DNA from: Nostoc linckia NIES-25 | GTDB lineage: Bacteria; Cyanobacteriota; Cyanobacteriia; Cyanobacteriales; Nostocaceae | Direction: 5' to 3' | Assembly: GCF_002368035.1 (NCBI RefSeq) | Contig: NZ_AP018222.1 | Span: forward strand, 5,850,738 to 5,914,737 | Length of the DNA stretch: 64,000 nucleotides | Shown here: positions 1 to 9,372 of the stretch, one piece after another | Layout: each line of letters begins with the position of its first letter | Numbering within the stretch: position 1 is the stretch's first letter | Translations under genes and position numbers: made by a program | The notes under the pieces: generated by a model | What the model saw: only the letters and a program-made list of their open reading frames with translations | Database searches by the model: none | What the model was told of the DNA's origin: nothing

Positions 1-1260
<1,260 letters not shown>

Positions 1261-1454
1261 TTGTGTTTCGAGTTTGATATCCGAAAAAGATATAATCTTA
1301 TCTCGGAATCCTAGTTATAATTTTCGATTATCTTTAATTTGGTGTTACCAAATCAGATTCTCTTGACGAGGATTGGTTATTTCTAAGCTTTCAAAGTATT
1401 GCGTTTTTACGGTTCAGGTGTTTTCGGCGTTCTCTCTCGCCTTCACACTTATCT

Positions 1455-1483
1455 AGAGTAACTAGTCTATTAGGGATTGTCAA
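1455..1483 (-). promoter_or_regulatory. Candidate rRNA operon promoter
   Basis: On the minus strand, TTGACA (1478-1483) is followed after exactly 17 nt by TACTCT (1455-1460), about 195 nt upstream of the 16S 5' end. The -35 box is perfect and the spacing ideal, while the -10 box is weak. The 1261-1454 stretch would be the rRNA leader. The placement fits a growth-rate-controlled rRNA promoter, but there is no experimental mark in the sequence. Confidence 0.55.
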
Positions 1484-1591
1484 GGGGTAAAGGAAAAATT
1501 TTTCTAAATTGGTCAAATCCATTGAGCAGTGGTGCTTCCAACTCCATGATTTGACCAAGAGGAAGATGATATTCTTCAATCACTTTCAAAA

Positions 1592-2479
1592 CTATCTTTC
1601 CTTTGTTGCCTTCTTGAGAAGGTTGTTGTGGGTGGAAAGATTTACTTGCAGGAGGTTACGCACTGCCTGTTGTACATCGTCTTGTTTAACTAAAGTGTCT
1701 CCAAGTAGAACAGCATGTGTACCAGCTTCAGCAACAAAGGATAAGTCAGCGGATGTATATAAGGCAGACTCACTGACTATACTAATGCCCAAGCTTTGGA
1801 GCTGCGATCGCCTAGCTGCCAGCAATTGCCCAGTTATATCGATATCAACGCTAAAATCTTCTAAACTTTGATTGTTGATTCCTATTAAGCGCACATCATC
1901 AAGTTTTAGCACCCGATCCAGCTCTGCCAAGGTATGCACTTCTACCAAAGCATTCATACCTAGATAGTGAATCACTCGCAAAAAGTTTTGAAGTTGGCGA
2001 TCGGACAGAATTGCTGCAATCAGTAGTATGGCATCTGCGCCTGCTGCTCGTGCTAAATAAATTTGGCACGGATCTAAAATAAAATCTTTACAAAGTAGAG
2101 GTAATGCTACTCTATGGCGGATGGTGCGTAAAGCTTCAAAGCTCCCATGAAAGAACTTGCGATCGGTGGCTACAGAGATGCAAGTTGCACCACCACGCTC
2201 ATAAGCTTTCGCGATCGCTACTGGGTCTAAGTCTGGTTTGATTATTCCATGAATTAGAGATGCTTTCTTCACCTCTGCAATGATGGAAGGTCGGTAATGA
2301 CTTTGTTGTAAAGCGGTAAGGAAATCTCGTACCATAGGTGCAGCAGTTAACTGACGTTGCAATGAAGCCAAAGACATTTCCTGCTGAATTTGTGCAACTT
2401 CATACTTTTTCTGCCATACGATCTCTTTGAGAGTAGGTTGCAGTAACTGAGTATTAGGGATAGTAAATGGGTAAGTCAT
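1592..2479 (-). CDS. trpC: Indole-3-glycerol phosphate synthase-type protein (TrpC family)
   Basis: This 295-residue TIM-barrel protein should convert carboxyphenylamino-deoxyribulose phosphate to indole-3-glycerol phosphate in tryptophan synthesis. The family active-site residues can be followed: E and K in IIAEVKKAS, K in LLCKDFI, E in ALVEVHT, N in LIGINNQ, and E-S in VSESAL. The flexible loop after the first strand is unusual. Most TrpC proteins read KKASPSKG there, but this one reads KKASLIHG, losing the usual P, S and K. SESAL also replaces the common SESGI. It is therefore either a divergent TrpC or a paralogue with altered activity; heterocystous cyanobacteria often carry more than one trpC. 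No other trp gene is adjacent. It lies upstream of, and on the same strand as, the 16S gene. Confidence 0.85.
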   Translation of the reverse strand: MTYPFTIPNTQLLQPTLKEIVWQKKYEVAQIQQEMSLASLQRQLTAAPMVRDFLTALQQSHYRPSIIAEVKKASLIHGIIKPDLDPVAIAKAYERGGATCISVATDRKFFHGSFEALRTIRHRVALPLLCKDFILDPCQIYLARAAGADAILLIAAILSDRQLQNFLRVIHYLGMNALVEVHTLAELDRVLKLDDVRLIGINNQSLEDFSVDIDITGQLLAARRSQLQSLGISIVSESALYTSADLSFVAEAGTHAVLLGDTLVKQDDVQQAVRNLLQVNLSTHNNLLKKATKER

Positions 2480-2578
2480 ATATTAATGATGACCAAAAAG
2501 TATGAATTGGAAAATGTAAGGCTAACCCTACATGTTTTTTTTCAAGAAGCGCGTGCAACAAGGTCATTTTTTAATTTT

Positions 2579-2854
2579 TCAGAGTTGAAGCCAGGTGGAC
2601 TTAAGGTTTAAACCTTCAACATCGCTATTAGTTTGACTAGATTTTGAAGTTTCAACTAAACAGTTATTTTTAAGCAGTCGAATGTATGTGCGATAAGGTA
2701 TGTAATCTATCGGATTGTAACCAGAAAAACGTAGAATCAAAACACATGCCCAAGAGTATTTACCTGCAATAATCGCTTTGACTATTTGTTCAATTTGTTC
2801 ATTGTTAATTTTTTTGCCAATTTGTGTTTGATAATCAGTCATATTTTGATTCAT
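2579..2854 (-). CDS. HetP-like heterocyst commitment family protein
   Basis: This small basic protein has 91 residues from the ATG at 2854; an upstream in-frame ATG at 2902 would give 107. The central block GKYSWACVLILRFSGYNP followed by YIPYRTYIRLLKNN matches my recollection of the HetP family, whose members promote or delay commitment of a vegetative cell to become a heterocyst. I chose the internal start because the upstream extension looks unrelated to the family core. There is no clear Shine-Dalgarno sequence at either start. The gene stands alone, with a long AT-rich gap upstream that could hold its control region. Family assignment is by motif memory and biochemical function is unknown. 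Confidence 0.65.
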   Translation of the reverse strand: MNQNMTDYQTQIGKKINNEQIEQIVKAIIAGKYSWACVLILRFSGYNPIDYIPYRTYIRLLKNNCLVETSKSSQTNSDVEGLNLKSTWLQL

Positions 2855-2902
2855 AAAATACGCTCGCTTGACACTATGGTAACTAGTATTTATTTCGCGC
2901 AC

Positions 2903-4421
2903 AGGTTTTTTATATTTTTGATGAATTCGATGTGGTATTTTTTTAAGTTAATCAATAATTTGTTTGTTATGTAAATTCCTATTTAATAAATACTGTCAGG
3001 CTTAACTTACTTAGCTAACTCATGGTTAATTTTCTATTAAAAACAATTGATGTCCAATTTTGACGAGGAATATTATCTGGATTAAAATTTTGTCAGCAGG
3101 ATCTTGATATGAAAAATCAAGGACAGCATAAGACAACCAATTCTAAATAAAATTAGATAAATCAATAAATTATTCCAAATTTAAATTTATATTAAAAATA
3201 AGGGCGGGTATAACCGACAGAATAAATATCTAGTTTAACCCGCTCTTACAGATGAACCGTATTGCAGAAGCAGCTTCTTCATCTAAGCTTACTCAATGTT
3301 TGGCAAACTAGTATATGAACAATTTTTTGATAGATGCGTCTATTTTTTTGTTTTTAGAATCTAATTTATTTTCCTTAGGATAACTAACTTAGACTTAGGG
3401 AAGGCACAATGGCTCTTATCAAGTTTTATGTCTTGATGGGACATGTATCATAGGATTTCTCTGTTTTGCAATCAGACCTTTTAGAAGGTGCAAACGTCCT
3501 TTAATTACAAGACAGAGCTTTGCAACATATATTTAATCTTTTCTATTTCTTTTGGATGATTTTTGAGAAGACAGCCACAAAAACTAGCAAAAAAATGTAT
3601 ACCCTGTGATAGATGACAAAGCTTATTCTTATGTAGTTTAATCCCTTAACGGACAAATTAATGAAAATTATTTTAATAATAATTGAACTTGTGTATTAGG
3701 CGAAATGTATCTATGATATAGAACTTAGAATAATTTATATTATTGATTAATAAGTTTTTTGACTTATCAATGATTATTTTAGGCTCTGGTATTATATCTG
3801 GTTAAAAATATAGAATTACTAAATTCTCCAATTGTTATATTTTGTATGGAGAATAAAAAGTAAGTATTTTCTTATTTAATGCATAGGAAAAACTTATTCT
3901 TGTAAATAATTAAGTATAAATATACATCATTAAATATTAATGTAAGACTCAATAGTTGAATTATGACATAAATAAAAGGATATATAATATTTATTTATGT
4001 CTTAGAATATTACCAAAAATATCTTTACATTACCATTATAAAAAAATCATAATTTATTGTTAAAATCAAAATTAAAATCATAATTTATCTCTGATTCTTT
4101 GTAATGAATTTTATTTTTGACTAAGGAATAGCAAGATTACAATTTTAGAAAGCTGTGATTAGCAACTCATTAATGGGTATAGTGCCGACTTTGCTGATTA
4201 ACTAACTAAATATATGAATTCTGGCGGGTACAGGTGAGTTTAATTTAACTTTCCATTACTGCTACAGCCAGAAACAGAGTTGAAATTTACTGGTTCCTTG
4301 ATGCAGTTTTCTTAGTTATTAATTTAATAACTATGTTCGGATTAGGACTCATAGGTTTAAAAAAAACTCGGCACAAAGTTCGCTCATCATTTCCTGCCAC
4401 AAAAATCCTATTGATGGAAAA
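2903..4421. other. Long AT-rich intergenic region
   Basis: About 1.5 kb separates the HetP-like gene (transcribed leftward) from the response regulator (rightward). I see no convincing open frame. It is strongly AT-rich, with many TAAT and ATAAA runs. One strong structure is visible: a stem formed by TAAGGGCGGGT (3199-3209) and ACCCGCTCTTA (3238-3248), with one G-T pair and a loop of about 28 nt. The region is large enough for divergent promoters and a small RNA, but I cannot assign either. Confidence 0.6.
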
Positions 4422-5291
4422 ATGATACACGAATCATCGAAAAAAATTCTTGTTATTGAAGATGATGCCGTTACCCGGAATGTCTTCTTAGAGGTTCTTG
4501 AGGCTGAAGGTTTTAGTACTATAGGTGCTGAAAATGGCCTAGCTGGTATACAGCAAGCACAAGAGCATTTACCCGACTTGGTAATTTGTGATATTCAAAT
4601 GCCAGATATGGATGGTTACAATGTTTTGACTACACTCCGACAACATCCTGACACAGGTATTATTCCTTTCATTTTTTTGACTGGTAGTAATACTCAAGCA
4701 GATCTTCGTAAAGGTATGGAGTTGGGAGCAGATGATTATCTGACTAAGCCTTCTACTATAGAGGATTTGCTCAGAGCGATCGCTGTCCGATTTGAAAAGC
4801 AAGCTTTATTAAAGTACTGGTACACCAATAACTCTCATCAACTTAGCCGATCGCTAGCTTCATCAACTAACTCTGAGTCGATTTTTCCATCTATTCCTCA
4901 ATTACAGTCACTTTTCGACTTCATAGAAGATAATTATCACCAAGGAATTACTTTGTCTGATGTAGCTGTTGCTGTTGGTTATTCACCTGCTTACTTAACC
5001 AACCGGGTAGCAAAACAAACAGGAGAGACTGTAAACGCTTGGATTGTCAAGCGTCGGATGGCCGCTGCACGCCCATTACTCCAAAATACCGATCGGACAA
5101 TTGAGCAGATTGCTATTACAGTAGGCTATCAAAACACATGTCATTTTTCTCGCCAGTTTCGTCAACACCACGGTCTTTCTCCAAAAACTTGGAGAAAACA
5201 GCAACAACTTCTTGAATCTTCTAAAAATGGGAAGCTGCAATTAATCAAAAACCGCGGTTCGTTGGAAAAACTTGTATCTTTAGGTTGTTGA
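4422..5291 (+). CDS. Response regulator with AraC-type DNA-binding output
   Basis: This 289-residue protein has an N-terminal receiver domain (about 8-125) and a C-terminal AraC/XylS double helix-turn-helix (about 165-270). Receiver residues are complete: acidic pocket E13-D14-D15, phospho-acceptor D57 in VICDIQMPDMDG, switch T87, and K109 in YLTKPS. The AraC part shows LSDVAVAVGYSPAYLTN and the family signature IEQIAITVGYQNTCHFSRQF. It should act as a phosphorylation-controlled cytoplasmic transcription factor. No histidine kinase lies beside it, so it is an orphan regulator in this window. Targets are unknown. The 1.5-kb gap upstream leaves ample room for its own control region. Domain calls are secure. 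Confidence 0.92.
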   Translation: MIHESSKKILVIEDDAVTRNVFLEVLEAEGFSTIGAENGLAGIQQAQEHLPDLVICDIQMPDMDGYNVLTTLRQHPDTGIIPFIFLTGSNTQADLRKGMELGADDYLTKPSTIEDLLRAIAVRFEKQALLKYWYTNNSHQLSRSLASSTNSESIFPSIPQLQSLFDFIEDNYHQGITLSDVAVAVGYSPAYLTNRVAKQTGETVNAWIVKRRMAAARPLLQNTDRTIEQIAITVGYQNTCHFSRQFRQHHGLSPKTWRKQQQLLESSKNGKLQLIKNRGSLEKLVSLGC

Positions 5292-5305
5292 TTAAAAACA
5301 AATTA

Positions 5306-5635
5306 TTAGCTTTCGCTACTTTTTGGTTTGGTTAACTGCTGTATTAATAATTGCACTGCCAAAGCTAACAAACCAATTGCTACTATCCCAAATATACCGC
5401 TTCCTAAAGCAACTACACCAACAACCAAAGTGCGAACAGCAGAGGTAATTTTTATTACCAATGGGTTAATTGAATGGACGGGTTTGGCAGCAAAATTTGT
5501 GGCGATCGCAATCATTAGCGAATACATTGCAAATGCCATTCCTCCAGAAATTACAGCACCAATTATGGAGCGTAAAGGACTCGTTGTTACCTCTGCTTGA
5601 GCATCTGTTTTTGGGGTTAGATTTTGGTCACTCAT
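5306..5635 (-). CDS. DUF3082-type small membrane protein
   Basis: This is a 109-residue protein from the ATG at 5635. An earlier in-frame ATG at 5689 is rejected because the extra codons are only a translated short tandem repeat. Two hydrophobic stretches, about residues 20-50 and 62-95, predict a small inner-membrane protein with a cytoplasmic, Thr-rich N-terminus. The layout resembles the cyanobacterial DUF3082 family, which is commonly next to ispE and rsmA as here. Function is unknown. The gene is separated from ispE by a repeat-filled gap of about 125 bp, so co-transcription with ispE and rsmA is possible but not evident. Confidence 0.65.
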   Translation of the reverse strand: MSDQNLTPKTDAQAEVTTSPLRSIIGAVISGGMAFAMYSLMIAIATNFAAKPVHSINPLVIKITSAVRTLVVGVVALGSGIFGIVAIGLLALAVQLLIQQLTKPKSSES

Positions 5636-5638
5636 ACA

Positions 5639-5706
5639 ATTTTGGATTTTAGATTTTGGATTTTGGATTGGGCATTGGGGATTGGGCATGGGGGATTGGG
5701 CATTAG
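5639..5706. repeat. Short tandem repeats of GGATTTT and GGGCATT type
   Basis: Heptamer-like units (TTTTGGA, TTTTAGA, then GGGGATT, GGGCATT) run in tandem. Similar ATTTTGGATTTT runs recur at about 21147-21175, 31535-31550 and 31905-31935. These are the dispersed short tandem repeats typical of Nostocales intergenic DNA. They carry no coding potential and explain the false N-terminal extension of the DUF3082 frame. Confidence 0.8.
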
Positions 5707-5760
5707 TTCTTCGTCTTATCTGGCATTTTCCTCATCTTCCCCACTCCCTACTCGCCATTT

Positions 5761-6714
5761 TTAAACCGAAGATACTACCTGAATACCGTGTGTAATTGTC
5801 CGAGCAACAAACAATTCTAAGTCTTCATCGGAAATTGTTTCCCTGATATGCAGCTTAACTTGTTCTGCTTGCTGTTCAGATTCAAAAAGAGCAAATACTG
5901 TTGGCCCGGAACCAGACATCATTGTCCCCAAAACGCCTTCTTGATTTGCAAAGACTTCTCTGAGTTGCAATACTTGAGGATAGGCTGGTAATACTACGCG
6001 TTCTAAATCATTGTGCAGCTTTTGGGCTATTTTTCCTGCATCTCGCTCAAAGATGGCTTTTACTATTTCTCCTGAGTGGACTGCGTTAGCGCGTGCTACT
6101 AAGTCGTTGCTATCTCTGATATAAGAATTACCAAATTCCTGGCGATAGGTTTTGTAAGCCCAAGCAGTGGAAACTTCTAAGCTGCGGTATTTTGCCAATA
6201 CTATATATATGTTATCCAAACTTGGTAATGGAGAAAGTTGCTCGCCTCTACCTGTGGCGATCGCTGTTCCACCTGATACACAAAATGGCACATCTGAACC
6301 GAGTGTCGCTCCCAATTCTTCTAATTCTGACTGAGTTAATCCCAATTTCCAGAGTAAATCTATTCCTACCAAGACAGCCGCAGCATTTGTGGAACCTCCA
6401 GCTAACCCAGCAGCTACAGGAATTTGCTTGTTGATGTTAATCTCTAAACCCCTATATTTAGCAAAAGCTTCAGGAAATTGCGTTGCCATCAGCTCTGCTG
6501 CTTTGTACGCTAGATTACTTTTATCTGTTGGTACTTGTGGGTGGTTGCAGTGGACGCGAATGCTGTCATTGTTTGTAGATAAGACATCAATCCGATCTGC
6601 AAGGGAAATACTTTGGAGTATCATTGCTAACTCGTGATAGCCATCAGGGCGATCGCCAATGATTTCCAAATACAAATTGATTTTAGCAGGGGCAATTAAA
6701 CTGTAGGAATGCAT
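5761..6714 (-). CDS. ispE: 4-diphosphocytidyl-2-C-methyl-D-erythritol kinase
   Basis: This 317-residue GHMP-superfamily kinase phosphorylates CDP-methylerythritol with ATP in the MEP pathway, which supplies isoprenoids for chlorophyll, carotenoids and quinones. The N-terminus SLIAPAKINLYLEIIG is the family signature with the substrate Lys. The ATP-binding loop reads PVAAGLAGGSTNAAAV, the segment LGSDVPFC carries the catalytic Asp, and GSGPTVFAL is GHMP motif 3. Length is normal. It lies downstream of rsmA on the same strand, with a repeat-filled gap of about 150 bp between them. This is the usual cyanobacterial order rsmA-ispE-DUF3082. Confidence 0.96.
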   Translation of the reverse strand: MHSYSLIAPAKINLYLEIIGDRPDGYHELAMILQSISLADRIDVLSTNNDSIRVHCNHPQVPTDKSNLAYKAAELMATQFPEAFAKYRGLEININKQIPVAAGLAGGSTNAAAVLVGIDLLWKLGLTQSELEELGATLGSDVPFCVSGGTAIATGRGEQLSPLPSLDNIYIVLAKYRSLEVSTAWAYKTYRQEFGNSYIRDSNDLVARANAVHSGEIVKAIFERDAGKIAQKLHNDLERVVLPAYPQVLQLREVFANQEGVLGTMMSGSGPTVFALFESEQQAEQVKLHIRETISDEDLELFVARTITHGIQVVSSV

Positions 6715-6720
6715 TTTGAA

Positions 6721-6893
6721 AGTTAAGAGTTAGGAGTTAGGAGTTAGGAGTTGGGAGTTGGGAGTTAGGAGTTGGGAGTGGGTGAATTTTGAATTTTAAA
6801 TCTATGAGGATGATTTGCCAATTTACTATTAACTCCTCACTCCTCACTCCTCACTTTTAACTCCTCACCCCTCACTTTTAACTCCCAACTCAT
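6721..6893. repeat. GAGTTAG/GAGTTGG heptamer tandem repeats
   Basis: Between rsmA and ispE lie at least seven copies of a 7-bp unit GAGTTAG or GAGTTGG (6721-6780). A second, opposite-strand run with units such as ACTCCTC and TTTTAAC follows (6830-6893). The second run extends into the 3' end of rsmA and supplies its last codons. This is a classic short tandemly repeated repetitive sequence of heterocystous cyanobacteria. Confidence 0.85.
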
Positions 6894-7713
6894 TTGCCAG
6901 AGTTACCCATTGCTGAACGCTGAGGTCTTCGGCTCTGGCTTGGGGATTTATTTCTAATTGTTCCAGTAATTGGGTTAAGCGATCGCGTTCTACGGCTGAT
7001 TGCAAATTATTTCGTAACATTTTGCGCTTGGCAGCAAATCCCAACTTTAGCAAATTCTCTAACCGCCTGGGATCGAGTGCTGGTATCTCTATTTTTCTGG
7101 GACGCAATCGCACAACTGCTGAATCGACTTTTGGCGGTGGATGGAATGCGGCGGCTGGGACTGTACAAATTAACTCGCACTCAGCTAAATATTGTACTCG
7201 CACGCTCAACGCCCCGAAGGCTTTTGACCCTGGTTGAGCGTACAATCTTTCTGCTACTTCTTTTTGTACTAGCAACACTATCGATTCAAATGGTTCGGGG
7301 TTAGGATTAGCAATGGTACCGAGTAGTTTCTCAATAATTGGGCCGGTAATATTGTAGGGGATATTGGCTACTACTTTATTTTGCTTTTGGAAATTAGGAA
7401 ATGCTACCAATTGAGATGGTAAATCTAAGGTGAGAAAATCTCCTTGTAGCAGTAGAAAATTTTCTCTTTTGCCTAGTTGCTTTGCCAATAGTTCGCATAA
7501 GTCGCGGTCTATTTCAACTGCAAGTAGAGATTCTACCAAAGGTAGTAAACGACGAGTGAGAATACCCGTTCCTGGGCCGATTTCCAGGATGCGTTCACCG
7601 GAGGTGTTGGCGGAGCCATCGCTCTCTGTACACTCTGCCGCTTTAATAATTGCGTCGAGTGCTTTTTCACTTTTAAGCCAATGCTGAGCAAAGACCTTAC
7701 GCGGTCGGATCAT
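6865..7713 (-). CDS. rsmA: 16S rRNA (adenine-1518/1519-N6,N6)-dimethyltransferase
   Basis: This is a 282-residue RsmA/KsgA. It uses SAM to dimethylate two adjacent adenines in the 3' hairpin of 16S rRNA during late 30S assembly. The SAM-binding motif I reads LEIGPGTGILTRRLL, and the catalytic motif IV is VANIPYNITGPI. The start MIRPRKVFAQHWL matches the family N-terminus. The last eight or so codons, including the TGA stop, are made of a short tandem repeat (GAGTTGGGAGTTAAAAGTGAG). The C-terminal tail has therefore been rewritten by repeat expansion. ispE lies immediately downstream on the same strand. Confidence 0.96.
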   Translation of the reverse strand: MIRPRKVFAQHWLKSEKALDAIIKAAECTESDGSANTSGERILEIGPGTGILTRRLLPLVESLLAVEIDRDLCELLAKQLGKRENFLLLQGDFLTLDLPSQLVAFPNFQKQNKVVANIPYNITGPIIEKLLGTIANPNPEPFESIVLLVQKEVAERLYAQPGSKAFGALSVRVQYLAECELICTVPAAAFHPPPKVDSAVVRLRPRKIEIPALDPRRLENLLKLGFAAKRKMLRNNLQSAVERDRLTQLLEQLEINPQARAEDLSVQQWVTLANELGVKSEG

Positions 7714-8041
7714 TGATATTTCTTACCTGGTATAGTTTTCAGCTTTTTCCGAAAGATGTGTTTGTTAGTTTTATAAGTAGAAGGCAGGAGGCAGCAGGCA
7801 GGAGGCAGAAGGGAAAAGCCAGTTTTTATCAGGGTTTTCAACTTTTGTATTTTACATTTAATTATGTCTACCTACTTATCAAGAACAATTCAGTAAACAG
7901 CAAGCTTGCATAAAATTATTAACCGAATTAATTAAATTAAATCGGAATTAACAGAAATATTATCAACGAAGTTTAAAGGTTATGAAATTTATCAGAATCT
8001 GTATCTTAGCTTTTTTGCCGTCCCTGAGGAAGAAAGGACAA
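7714..8041. other. Intergenic region with purine-rich tandem repeat
   Basis: This gap of 328 bp lies upstream of rsmA and downstream of the PotA-type gene. At about 7781-7818 it contains tandem GGCAGGA/GGCAGCA units (another cyanobacterial short repeat), and the remainder is AT-rich. I see no gene and no obvious terminator hairpin. Confidence 0.6.
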
Positions 8042-9172
8042 CTAATTACTTAATAATGCTAAACAATCGGTTTCTGCCCACCAAGCATAAATTGGCGTAT
8101 CGCGGTCTGGTAAGCTACCAAAAGTATTAGGTTGTAATGCATTAATTTTGACGCCATTCGTTAATTCCACAATGTAATTAACGTGTGTACCCAAATACAT
8201 AACATTAACTAACCGACCTTCAAAACAGTTTGTTGGTAAATTCGGTGGATAAAGCGAAAGCTGGATTTTTTCTGGGCGTACACTTACAACCACAGGCTGT
8301 GATAATTCAGCTGGCGTATCTTCAGCACGAAAGATGATAATTGAGAGTCCTGTTTTTGTCAAAATTTGCACATCAGCAGAGTTGACGGCAAGGATTTCAC
8401 CGCTAAATAAATTAGTATCGCCAATAAAATCAGCCACAAAAGAGCTTTGGGGACGTTCGTAAATTTGGCTGGGAGTACCAATTTGCTCTATTTTGCCTTG
8501 ATTCATCACGGCAATGCGATCGCTCAAGGAAAGTGCTTCTTCTTGGTCGTGCGTTACCATCACAAAGGTCAAACCCAAGTCTTTATGTAAATTCGATAAC
8601 TCAACTTGCATTTCCTTACGTAACTTTAAATCTAACGCGCCTAAAGGTTCATCTAATAGGACGACGGCGGGACGGTTGACTAAAGCCCTAGCCAAAGCAA
8701 CGCGTTGCTGTTGACCGCCAGAAAGTTGGTTGGGAAAACGCGATCGCAAACTTTCCATTTTCACCAGTTTTAAGGCTTCCTGGACTCTACTTTCAATTAC
8801 TGCTTTACGTAATTTTTTTAACCGCAGTCCGAAGGCGATGTTATCCCAGACATTCAAGTGGTTAAACAAAGCGTAACTTTGAAATACAGTATTGACTGGT
8901 CGGCGGTAAGGGGGCACATTAGTCATAGATTGGCCCTGAATCAACACCTTACCAGTGTCAGCTATTTCAAAGCCAGCAATTAAGCGCAGTGTTGTTGTCT
9001 TTCCACAACCGGAGGGGCCTAAAATACTAAAAAATTCCCCTTGTTTAACTTCCAAGTCAATTCCGTGTACTGCTGGTTCTCGATCGAAAAACTTGAACAC
9101 ATTACGCAGTTCAACGTCAAGTGGATGAAAACCTGCGATCCCCCTCTGATTCTGCATCACAGTTTGAGCCAT
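8042..9172 (-). CDS. potA: Spermidine/putrescine-type ABC transporter ATPase
   Basis: This 376-residue ABC ATPase energises import of a small solute, most likely polyamines. Walker A is GPSGCGKTT, the signature is LSGGQQQR, Walker B is VVLLDEPLGALD, and the H-loop lies in VMVTHDQEEAL. The C-terminal part after about residue 250 (NLFSGEIL, VSVRPEKIQL, VNVMYLGTHVNYIVEL) is a TOBE domain of the CUT1/PotA type. No permease or binding-protein gene is adjacent, so in this window it is an orphan ATPase and its substrate is inferred only from family resemblance. The ATG at 9172 gives a normal N-terminus. Confidence 0.85.
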   Translation of the reverse strand: MAQTVMQNQRGIAGFHPLDVELRNVFKFFDREPAVHGIDLEVKQGEFFSILGPSGCGKTTTLRLIAGFEIADTGKVLIQGQSMTNVPPYRRPVNTVFQSYALFNHLNVWDNIAFGLRLKKLRKAVIESRVQEALKLVKMESLRSRFPNQLSGGQQQRVALARALVNRPAVVLLDEPLGALDLKLRKEMQVELSNLHKDLGLTFVMVTHDQEEALSLSDRIAVMNQGKIEQIGTPSQIYERPQSSFVADFIGDTNLFSGEILAVNSADVQILTKTGLSIIIFRAEDTPAELSQPVVVSVRPEKIQLSLYPPNLPTNCFEGRLVNVMYLGTHVNYIVELTNGVKINALQPNTFGSLPDRDTPIYAWWAETDCLALLSN

Positions 9173-9372
9173 AATCCTTAGTAGAATGCCGTGATTTTAC
9201 CTGATTTGGTCAATTTATCTACTCTATTGGGCAGACTAGATTTGACACTTTGGTTTATTGTATCCGCCAAAAAGAATATGTTCATAAATATACCCGGCTA
9301 ATTCTCCAGCACCCAGTAGTGCTTATTGTAAATATTTACAGATAATCTTAATTTTGAAATACTCTTTGTCTT

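Noticed and set aside
1391..1871. Frames over the rRNA leader and antisense to trpC
   Set aside because: No ribosome site and no family-like features; the region is promoter/leader and the reverse of a conserved gene.
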